The position numbers and the translations under genes were made by a program. A stretch of DNA of 23,471 nucleotides. Source: JAUYQR01 sp043727195. GTDB taxonomy: Bacteria > Pseudomonadota > Alphaproteobacteria > Rhodobacterales > Rhodobacteraceae. The notes below the pieces were generated by a model. The model saw only the letters and a list, made by a program, of their open reading frames with translations, searched no databases and was not told the DNA's origin. The DNA is taken from assembly GCA_043727195.1 (NCBI GenBank), contig JAYSYZ010000233.1, positions 1 through 23,471 of the forward strand. Reading direction: 5' to 3'. Positions 13,766-19,830 of this stretch are shown here, in pieces; position 1 is the stretch's first letter; each line of letters begins with the position of its first letter.

Positions 13766-14494
13766 GTGATCGCAATTGAACGCGGCCGCTACCGGGCGAG
13801 GCTGGCCGAGGGGCCGCTGGACATGGATCTGGTGCTGGGGCTGCGCCGCGCCGTGTTTCGCGGCGGGCTGGTGCCGGATGCGGACAAGTTCGATCCCCTC
13901 TGTCGCCATCTGATCATCGAAGAGGTGTCGGGCGGGCTGGTCGGGGCCGCCCGGTTGCTGGCGGTGACCGGGGCGGGGATTGATGCCAGCTATTCGGCGC
14001 AGTTCTATGACCTGTCAGCGCTTGCCACCTATCCCGGCCCGATGCTGGAACTGGGGCGCTTTGCGCTGGCCCCGGGCTTGCACGACCCCGATATCCTGCG
14101 GCTGGCCTGGGCGGCACTGGCACAGGTGGTGGCAGAGGGGGGGATCAGCCTGTTGTTCGGCTGTTCGTCCTTCAGGGGGGCGGACCCTGCGCCGCATCTG
14201 AACGCGCTGGCGCTGCTGGCCGAACGGCATCTGGCCCCGCCGCGCTGGATGCCCGAGGTGAAGGCCCCTGCGTTTCCGTTCGGCCGGGTGCTGGCGGGGC
14301 ACAGGGTGGCCACCGACACTGCATTGCTAGAAATGCCACCCTTGTTGCGCAGTTATCTGAACCTGGGCGGCTGGGTCAGCGACCACGCCGTCGCCGATGC
14401 GGAACTGGACACGCTGCATGTCTTTACCGGCGTCGAGGTGGCGCGCATCCCGACCGCGCGGCTGCGCGCCCTGCGCAATCTGGCCGGTCTTTAG
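13766..14494 (+). CDS. olsB: L-ornithine N(alpha)-acyltransferase (OlsB-like)
   Basis: OlsB transfers a 3-hydroxyacyl group from ACP to ornithine, giving lyso-ornithine lipid, the first step to phosphorus-free ornithine lipids. I start at the GTG at 13766 (242 residues), with AAAGG upstream; the longer frame runs into the msrB leader. The GNAT-like core is recognisable: LGLRRAVFRGG and DKFDPLCRHLII at residues 24-51, GLVGAARLL at 57-65, and MLELGRFAL at 93-101. GISLLFGCSSFRGADP follows at 126-141, and a C-terminal region ends in RLRALRNLAGL. The usual partner OlsA is not adjacent. Some databases call this family hemolysin-like, which is misleading. Confidence 0.82.
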   Translation: MIAIERGRYRARLAEGPLDMDLVLGLRRAVFRGGLVPDADKFDPLCRHLIIEEVSGGLVGAARLLAVTGAGIDASYSAQFYDLSALATYPGPMLELGRFALAPGLHDPDILRLAWAALAQVVAEGGISLLFGCSSFRGADPAPHLNALALLAERHLAPPRWMPEVKAPAFPFGRVLAGHRVATDTALLEMPPLLRSYLNLGGWVSDHAVADAELDTLHVFTGVEVARIPTARLRALRNLAGL

Positions 14495-14502
14495 CCGGTT
14501 TT

Positions 14503-15483
14503 TCAGCCGCGTGCGCGGCGACCGCCACGGCGGCCCGAGGTGGCCTGCGATGCGGCGGCGGAGGCTTCGGCAAAGCTCATCCCGCTCTCTACCGCTTCGA
14601 TCACCTTGGCAAAGCGGATCCATTCGCCGCCGTTGGCATCGTGGTTCATCAGGAAATTGGCGGCGCGGATCGCCTCCATCTCCATTTGCCGGACAGGGTT
14701 CATGATGGCGCTGGTCATTCCCGCACCGATGGCCATCGGCAAAAAGGCTGCGTTGATGCCGTGGCGCTGCGGCAAACCGAAGCTGATGTTGGACGCGCCG
14801 CAGGTGGTGTTGACACCCAGTTCGTCGCGCAGGCGGCGGACCAGGGCAAAGACCTGATGCCCTGCGGTGGCCATCGCCCCGATCGGCATGACGAGGGGAT
14901 CGACCACGATGTCATACGCCGGGATGCCGAAGTCGGCGGCACGCTCGACAATCTTTTTGGCCACGGCAAAGCGGACGTCGGGATCCTGGCTGATGCCGGT
15001 ATCGTCGTTCGAGATTGCTACGACGGGCACGTTGTATTTCTTGACCAGCGGCAGGACGAGCTCCATGCGCTCTTCCTCGCCCGTCACCGAATTCAACAGA
15101 GGGCGGCCTTCGCACACCATCAGACCCGCCTCCAGCGCGCCCGGTACGGAGGAATCGATACACAGGGGCACGTCGACAGTGGCCTGAATGATCTCGATCA
15201 ACGCCTTCATCAGCGGCGGCTCGACGAAGTTGTTGTCGGCGTAACGCGGGTCTTTCGCCATCATGTTGGTGAAGACCGCGCCGGAGTTCACGTCCAGGAC
15301 CGTGGCACCACAGGCGACCTGCTCCAGCGCATCGCGGATCACCGTCTCGAAATTGCCCGCCTCAAGCTCGGCTGCCAACTTCTTGCGGCCTGTCGGGTTG
15401 ATGCGCTCGCCGATCACGCAAAACGGCTCGTCAAAACCGATGATGACGGTTTTGGTCTTTGATTCTATTACGGTACGGGTCAT
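14503..15483 (-). CDS. Methyltetrahydrofolate:cobalamin methyltransferase (pterin-binding domain protein)
   Basis: This 326-residue protein has the DHPS-like TIM barrel that moves a methyl group between methyl-tetrahydrofolate and a corrinoid protein. Seen in order: VIGERINPTGRKKL (about 23-36), the MetH/AcsE-type start; VLDVNSGA; PLCIDSSVPGALEAGL; LNSVTGEEERM; VPVVAISND; DIVVDPLVMPIG; and GASNISFGLPQRHGIN, which contains the pterin-site asparagine. In Rhodobacteraceae methionine synthase is split over several proteins and a stand-alone domain like this supplies the methyl-folate step; a role in demethylation of methylated compounds is also possible. No corrinoid-binding protein is in the window. 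The last 17 residues are a basic Arg/Gly-rich tail. A GAGG site precedes the start, 15 bases behind the MetF-like gene. Confidence 0.85.
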   Translation of the reverse strand: MTRTVIESKTKTVIIGFDEPFCVIGERINPTGRKKLAAELEAGNFETVIRDALEQVACGATVLDVNSGAVFTNMMAKDPRYADNNFVEPPLMKALIEIIQATVDVPLCIDSSVPGALEAGLMVCEGRPLLNSVTGEEERMELVLPLVKKYNVPVVAISNDDTGISQDPDVRFAVAKKIVERAADFGIPAYDIVVDPLVMPIGAMATAGHQVFALVRRLRDELGVNTTCGASNISFGLPQRHGINAAFLPMAIGAGMTSAIMNPVRQMEMEAIRAANFLMNHDANGGEWIRFAKVIEAVESGMSFAEASAAASQATSGRRGGRRARG

Positions 15484-15498
15484 TCGTGAACCTTTTCC

Positions 15499-16410
15499 TC
15501 AAGCGTTTGCGGGCACGCCAGAGGCGCCGCCATTTTCGGTGACGTAGGCGGCATTGGTCTTGATCCCGCCCAGCGGGAAGAAATGAACCTGTTCGATTCC
15601 AAAGTCGGGGTTCGCGGCCTTGTGGGCGGCAAGGGCTGTCAGAACATCGGTCGGCTCGTAGGGCAGCAGCAGTTTCGTCACATCCATCGCGCGCTTTTGC
15701 AGCACGCGCAAGCTGGGGCCGACACCGCAGGCGATCGCGAACTTGATCAGGGTCTGCAGCTTGGCCGGGCCTGCCACACCGATATGGATCGGCAGCCTGA
15801 TGCCTTCGGCAGCAAGGCGGTCGGCCCAGGCAATCACCGGTTCCGCCTCGAAGCAGAACTGGGTGGCAATGGCCATTTCGGCGTCGGATCGGTCGGCGAA
15901 GGCCTGCTTCCACTTCAGAGCCTGCAGGATCACCGCATCGCCGCCATCCTTGTCGATGTCGCGGTTGCCTTCGGGGTGGCCTGCGACGTGCAGGCGTTTG
16001 AAGCCGTCGAAAAGCCCGGTGCCGATCATCTGCATGGAGCTGTCGAAATCACCCGCCGGGGTGTTGACGCCGCCACCCAGCAGCAGGGCCTGCGTCACAT
16101 TCGCCTCGCCCTGATAGCGGGCGATCCAGTCGGCAAGTGTAGCGCGGTCAGGGATGATGCGGGCTGGGAAATGCGGCATCACATCAAACCCTTCGCCGTT
16201 CAGGCGGCGGGCTGTGGCAACCATTTCCGCAATCGGCGTGCCCTCGATATGGGCGATGTAGACGCGGGTGCCTGCGGGCAGGATGTCGCGAAAGCTGTCG
16301 ACCTTTTCGGCGGTGCGCGGCATCACCTCGATGGAATAGCCTTGCAAGAAAGCCTCCAGCGCATCCGGGACCGGAGCGGTTTCTTGGCGACGAAAGTTGA
16401 ACAAGGCCAT
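15499..16410 (-). CDS. Methylenetetrahydrofolate reductase-like protein (MetF family, divergent)
   Basis: MetF-type flavoproteins interconvert methylene- and methyl-tetrahydrofolate. I start at the ATG at 16410, with GAGGGAG upstream (303 residues, close to E. coli MetF at 296); another ATG lies seven codons earlier. Matches to the family include SIEVMP with E28, the proton-donor position; HVAGHPEGNRD near 141-151; a TQFCFEAE block at 183-190 (TQFFFD in MetF); and HFFPLGGI at 276-283. However, where MetF has the conserved LRGD, this protein reads LLLGGGVNTPAGDFD (109-123), so the flavin/folate-binding aspartate is not at its usual place. It lies between the pterin-domain methyltransferase and a small conserved protein. 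Direction of the reaction and even catalysis are open. Confidence 0.78.
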   Translation of the reverse strand: MALFNFRRQETAPVPDALEAFLQGYSIEVMPRTAEKVDSFRDILPAGTRVYIAHIEGTPIAEMVATARRLNGEGFDVMPHFPARIIPDRATLADWIARYQGEANVTQALLLGGGVNTPAGDFDSSMQMIGTGLFDGFKRLHVAGHPEGNRDIDKDGGDAVILQALKWKQAFADRSDAEMAIATQFCFEAEPVIAWADRLAAEGIRLPIHIGVAGPAKLQTLIKFAIACGVGPSLRVLQKRAMDVTKLLLPYEPTDVLTALAAHKAANPDFGIEQVHFFPLGGIKTNAAYVTENGGASGVPANA

Positions 16411-16437
16411 CACGGTCTCCCTCAGGGTCATGGTCAG

Positions 16438-16740
16438 TCAGGCTTGCGCCCAGCCATCGGCATCAATCAGCGCTTTCAGGCGCGCGGTGTCGTACTCGGC
16501 CTCAAGGCGGGCAGCCTCACCTCGGGCAATCGCATCGGGATCACCGTCAAGGTCGTGCAGCACGGCCTTGCGCCATTCGGCAAGGTAGGCATCGGCATCT
16601 TTCGCCCCGATCTTCATGGCGCAGCGGTCGATGGCCTGCTCAAACCGTTCGGAAAGCTGCACTTTCGATCCGCGCCGGCCCTTGCCGACGATGACCTGGG
16701 CCGGAATGTCGCGCCAGTAGACCACTGTGACTTCGGCCAT
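16438..16740 (-). CDS. Small conserved protein of the Pfam 'Virulence factor' type, first gene of the one-carbon operon
   Basis: The ATG at 16740 gives a 100-residue soluble protein beginning MAEVTVVYWRDIPAQVIV. It continues with GKGRRGSKVQLSERFEQAID and the segment MKIGAKDADAYLAEWRK. I recall this pattern (TVVYWRDIPAQV, VQLSERF) as the small domain family labelled Virulence_fact, found beside MetF-like and methyl-folate methyltransferase genes in alphaproteobacteria. The label gives no function. The frame is open for 60 further codons upstream, but that part has no family character and no good ribosome site. It lies 27 bases before the MetF-like gene. A role as accessory to the methyl-transfer proteins is inferred from linkage only. 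Confidence 0.7.
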   Translation of the reverse strand: MAEVTVVYWRDIPAQVIVGKGRRGSKVQLSERFEQAIDRCAMKIGAKDADAYLAEWRKAVLHDLDGDPDAIARGEAARLEAEYDTARLKALIDADGWAQA

Positions 16741-16960
16741 GATCCGGTGATTCCCCGAGTGCTGTTGATCCAGTTGATAATCGCCAATCCCCGACATCTG
16801 ATGCCGGATTTCGACATGGCGACGCAAGGATGCGACCCCGGCCTGCCAGTGGCGGGGTGATACAGCACCGCGCAGCACAATGCGACTGCAGCCAACGGGA
16901 AAAATCTTCATTGAGATCATGAGCTAGATTGCCCTGCCCAAGGCCCTTCCGGATCGCGGC
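16741..16960 (-). other. Upstream region of the one-carbon operon
   Basis: With the ppx promoter and leader this belongs to a 277-base gap between divergent genes. It has one notable hairpin, CCCC-G-GCC paired with GGC-GGGG at 16836-16857, about 95 bases before the first gene. On the minus strand its loop region reads GCCACTGGC. I find no B12 box, no recognisable SAM or SAH riboswitch core, and no strong -35/-10 pair for the leftward operon. TTGCGT with CATCAG at 18-base spacing is a weak candidate. Confidence 0.4.
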
Positions 16961-16989
16961 TTGCGCGCCGGGGGCAACCGCACTACCCT
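16961..16989 (+). promoter_or_regulatory. Probable promoter of the ppx-rlmE operon
   Basis: TTGCGC (16961-16966, preceded by C) is followed after 17 bases by TACCCT (16984-16989, three of six -10 matches). The start codon of the phosphatase gene is at 17018, with GGAGGG in between, so the leader would be about 20 bases. Confidence 0.45.
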
Positions 16990-17017
16990 TTCCGTCAACC
17001 ACATATGGAGGGCGGTC

Positions 17018-18160
17018 ATGACGCCCGAGCGTCCCCTAAGGGCGGACGTGACTGACGCGCTGGTCGAGTTGCCCGTGGGCGATTTCCGCGCTGAAGAGCC
17101 ATCTGCCCTTGCCGATCCCGGATCGGCCCCGCTTTATGCGGCGCTGGATCTTGGGACCAACAGTTGCAGGATGCTGATTGCCCAGCCAAAGGGCAGTCAG
17201 TTCGTCATCGTCGACAGCTTTTCCAAGACGGTGCAACTGGGCGTCGGCCTCGAAGCGTCGGGGCGGCTGAGCCGGTCGTCGATGAACCGCACCATACAAG
17301 CGCTGCGCATCTGCGAAAAGAAGATCGCAACCCATGGCGTGCGGCGGATGCGTCTGGTTGCGACCGAAGCTTGCAGGCGGGCGCGCAACGCCCGGGATTT
17401 CATCCGGCAGGTGCGGCGCGAAACCGGTCTGCAGCTGGAAATCATCGCGCCGGAGGAAGAGGCGCGTCTGGCGGTGATCTCCTGCGCGCCGCTGGTCAGT
17501 TCCAAGACCGAACAATTGCTGGTGGTCGATATTGGCGGCGGTTCGACGGAACTGGTCTGGATCGACCTGTCCGCCGTGCCCGAGGAGGATCGCGCGCGCG
17601 CCATCATGCGGCTGCACATCGGATTCAACGCGCAAGGCGAAGGTGCCGTGGCGCGGGTGGTCGACTGGATTTCGGTGCCGCTGGGGGTGGCCACGCTGAA
17701 AGACCAGTTCGCCGATGTCGATGATGATGGGGCACGGTTTGCGCTGATGAGCTGGTTCTTTGAGGAGAATCTGGCCAGCTTCAGCCCCTATAACGCGCAA
17801 AATCCCCGCGAGGGGTTTCAGATCATCGGCACCAGCGGCACGGTCACCACCGTCGCCGCCAGTTTTCTGGGCCTGCGCCGTTATGACCGCACCAAGGTGG
17901 ACGGATTGCAGATGACCAGCGACCAGATCGACTTTGTGATCCGGGAATACCTGACATTGGGGCCCGAGGGGCGCAGGACCGACCCCCGCATCGGCCGCGA
18001 CCGGCACGCACTGATCATGTCGGGGGCGGCGATTTTGCAGGCGCTGATGCGCATCTGGCCGACCGACCGGTTGTCGGTGGCCGACAGGGGGCTTAGGGAG
18101 GGGCTTCTTTATGCGCAGATGAGCGCGGACGGTGTCTTGGAAGACGGGCCCTATACATGA
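17018..18160 (+). CDS. Ppx/GppA-family exopolyphosphatase or guanosine pentaphosphatase
   Basis: Members hydrolyse polyphosphate or pppGpp, linking phosphate stores and the stringent response. The start at 17018 has GGAGGGCGGTC upstream (380 residues). The ASKHA fold is clear: phosphate loop 1 at 43-53 (LDLGTNSCRML), VATEACRRARN with the catalytic-type E117 at 114-124, APEEEARLA near 144-152, phosphate loop 2 at 168-180 (LVVDIGGGSTELV), and IGTSGTVTTVAASFLGL. The first 38 residues are an extra, non-conserved extension. The C-terminal HD-like domain of E. coli Ppx is absent, so this is the short form. Sequence does not tell Ppx from GppA. The stop overlaps the rlmE start as ATGA. Confidence 0.88.
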   Translation: MTPERPLRADVTDALVELPVGDFRAEEPSALADPGSAPLYAALDLGTNSCRMLIAQPKGSQFVIVDSFSKTVQLGVGLEASGRLSRSSMNRTIQALRICEKKIATHGVRRMRLVATEACRRARNARDFIRQVRRETGLQLEIIAPEEEARLAVISCAPLVSSKTEQLLVVDIGGGSTELVWIDLSAVPEEDRARAIMRLHIGFNAQGEGAVARVVDWISVPLGVATLKDQFADVDDDGARFALMSWFFEENLASFSPYNAQNPREGFQIIGTSGTVTTVAASFLGLRRYDRTKVDGLQMTSDQIDFVIREYLTLGPEGRRTDPRIGRDRHALIMSGAAILQALMRIWPTDRLSVADRGLREGLLYAQMSADGVLEDGPYT

Positions 18161-18882
18161 CGGAAAAGCCAAACTCGGGTCGGGGGCAGCGCGACCTGCG
18201 GGTGCGGGTCAAGACGGCGAAGGGGCGCAAGCTGTCCTCCACCCTGTGGCTGGAACGGCAGTTGAACGACCCCTACGTCATCCGGGCCAAGAAGGAAGGG
18301 TTCCGGGGCAGGGCGGCCTACAAGATTTCCGAACTGGACGACCGGTACGGGTTTCTGAAGCCGGGGGCGCGGGTGGTCGACCTTGGCTGCGCACCGGGGG
18401 GGTGGTGTCAGGTGGCGGTGGTGCGGGTCAATGCGCTGGCGCAGAACCCCAAAAAGCCCACCGGAACCGTGCTGGGCGTCGATCTGCAAGAGGTGGAGCC
18501 GATTGCGGGGGCCGAATTGCACCAATTGGATTTCCTGCAAGACGGCGCCGAGGATCAGGTGAAAGCCTGGCTTGGTGGCCGTGCCGATGTGGTGTTGAGC
18601 GATATGGCGGCGGCGGCCAGCGGTCACAAGGCGACCGACCATCTGCGCATCGTCGCACTGGTGGAGGCGGCGCTGGCCTTTGCCTTTGACGTGCTGGAGG
18701 ACGGCGGCACCTTTGTGGCCAAGGTGCTGGCCGGCGGGGCCGAAAATGCCATGCAGGTGCTGCTCAAGCGCAATTTTACCAAGGTCGCGAATGTAAAGCC
18801 GGCCGCCAGCCGCGCCGACAGTTCCGAAAAATTCGTCGTCGCCATGGGGTTTCGCGGCCGCGCCGATCCGGACGGGAATTGA
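18157..18882 (+). CDS. rlmE: 23S rRNA (uridine-2'-O)-methyltransferase RlmE
   Basis: RlmE (FtsJ/RrmJ) methylates the 2'-OH of U2552 (E. coli numbering) in 23S rRNA late in 50S assembly, using SAM. The 241-residue protein has the SAM loop VVDLGCAPGGWCQVA (73-87). The catalytic K-D-K-E tetrad is K56 (RAAYK), D149 (LSDMA), K189 (FVAKV) and E224 (SSEKF). The 40- and 35-residue spacings between the last three equal those in E. coli. An extra seven residues between K56 and D149 probably form a loop around NALAQNPKKP. The N-terminal 40 residues are basic and contain WLERQLNDPYV. It overlaps the phosphatase gene by 4 bases and ends at a bidirectional terminator. Confidence 0.96.
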   Translation: MTEKPNSGRGQRDLRVRVKTAKGRKLSSTLWLERQLNDPYVIRAKKEGFRGRAAYKISELDDRYGFLKPGARVVDLGCAPGGWCQVAVVRVNALAQNPKKPTGTVLGVDLQEVEPIAGAELHQLDFLQDGAEDQVKAWLGGRADVVLSDMAAAASGHKATDHLRIVALVEAALAFAFDVLEDGGTFVAKVLAGGAENAMQVLLKRNFTKVANVKPAASRADSSEKFVVAMGFRGRADPDGN

Positions 18883-18908
18883 AAAAGGCGCCCGAAGGCG
18901 CCCCATTT
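18882..18908. terminator. Bidirectional terminator between rlmE and the MepK-like gene
   Basis: GGCGCC at 18887-18892 pairs with GGCGCC at 18897-18902. On the minus strand the loop is the stable TTCG tetraloop and the stem is followed by TTTTT (complement of 18882-18886), a strong terminator for the leftward gene. On the plus strand the loop is CGAA and the following CCATTT makes it a weaker terminator for rlmE. Confidence 0.8.
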
Positions 18909-18924
18909 CAACCGGTATGGCGGT

Positions 18925-19494
18925 TCAGCCGCCCCAGCTGCGCACCGGGCCGCAATCCATGTGCACGAAGTTCGACCGCGAATATTTGCCGACACCACCC
19001 GATGCGCAGGCCGCCGCCGCCTTGGCCATCTGCCCGACCGACCGCGAGCTGAGCCGCAGATCAGCCGCCTGACCCACCATGTGCAGCGAGTGCTTTGCAA
19101 CGCCCCGCGACTTGGACCGCAACATCGCGTTGGTCTTCGGGCTGCGGTAGCCGGACAGCAGAACGTAGGGCTCGCTCACATCCATCAACCGGTGCGATGC
19201 GGCCATGATGTCGACATTGCGCGGGTCGATCTTGATCGCGTCACCAGACCGCCAATCGCGCATGAAATAGTTGATTTCCTTCAACACTTCGGGGATGTAT
19301 TCCCCCTCGATCCAGTAGATCGTGTCGATGGCTTCCCCGGTGCGGCCGGAATACATCCGGATGCGGCGAATGTCGCCCGCACCTTTCAGCAACCCGAATG
19401 CATTCGAATATGTAGGCGCGGCGATCACTGCGGTCGCGGCAAAAGCGCCCAGCAAACCACGCCGGGTCACACCGATTTTTCCTGAATCCGTCAT
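18925..19494 (-). CDS. MepK-like (YcbK/DUF882) periplasmic murein endopeptidase
   Basis: This family (peptidase M15-like) cuts peptide cross-links in peptidoglycan; E. coli MepK prefers the 3-3 links made by L,D-transpeptidases. The ATG at 19494 gives 189 residues and places a twin-arginine signal at the N-terminus: TRRGLLGAFAATAVIAAP (10-27). Tat export is therefore likely. The conserved core has WRSGDAIKIDPR, SGYRSPKTNAML (114-125), and the zinc motif SLHMVGQAADL with H138 and D145, then H178 in FVHMDCGP. All three metal ligands are present. It is divergent from the L,D-transpeptidase gene, with a 336-base gap, and ends at the strong TTCG-loop terminator. Confidence 0.88.
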   Translation of the reverse strand: MTDSGKIGVTRRGLLGAFAATAVIAAPTYSNAFGLLKGAGDIRRIRMYSGRTGEAIDTIYWIEGEYIPEVLKEINYFMRDWRSGDAIKIDPRNVDIMAASHRLMDVSEPYVLLSGYRSPKTNAMLRSKSRGVAKHSLHMVGQAADLRLSSRSVGQMAKAAAACASGGVGKYSRSNFVHMDCGPVRSWGG

Positions 19495-19830
19495 TCTTAA
19501 CGCCTGTCCCCGTAGCTGTCTTTGACTGCCTGTACCGCAGTTCTGTGCCACTTCTTCCCCAAGTGCCTAAGTTGTATTGCACAAGTCGATTCGAAGCCCA
19601 AGCGCAGATTGCCTCTGGTTCCGGCAGTTCAACCGCAATAGGCAAAAAATTGCTGAACAGACCAAATTTTGCCGATCTGTGTCCCTGGTGCATCGGACGC
19701 GGCCAGCCGCGACCGGATGGGCGATAATTCCATCGGGTTTCCCGGCTTCGACAGGTTTGTGAATGGACAGCGGCCAGATTTTGAAGAAAACATCCGTCAA
19801 GGGTGCCAAGTTGTTGAGATTGAGGATCGA
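19495..19830. other. Intergenic region between the divergent MepK-like and L,D-transpeptidase genes
   Basis: These 336 bases hold the start regions of both flanking genes. They are richer in A and T than the surroundings, especially at 19640-19680. I see a 5-bp GC hairpin at 19698-19711 (CGCGG/CCGCG) without a T-run, and weak promoter-like pairs in both directions. One leftward candidate is TTGGGC then 17 bases then AATACA around 19572-19600. No tRNA, no convincing small gene and no known operator were found. Open frames crossing the region look non-coding. Confidence 0.5.

Noticed and set aside
16741..16920. 60-residue N-terminal extension of the small one-carbon operon protein
   Set aside because: The frame is open, but the extension shows no conserved character and the family begins at MAEVTVVYWRD.
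16741..16960. Cobalamin riboswitch before the one-carbon operon
   Set aside because: GCCACTGG and CCCCCG fragments are present, but in the wrong order, and the B12 box is absent.
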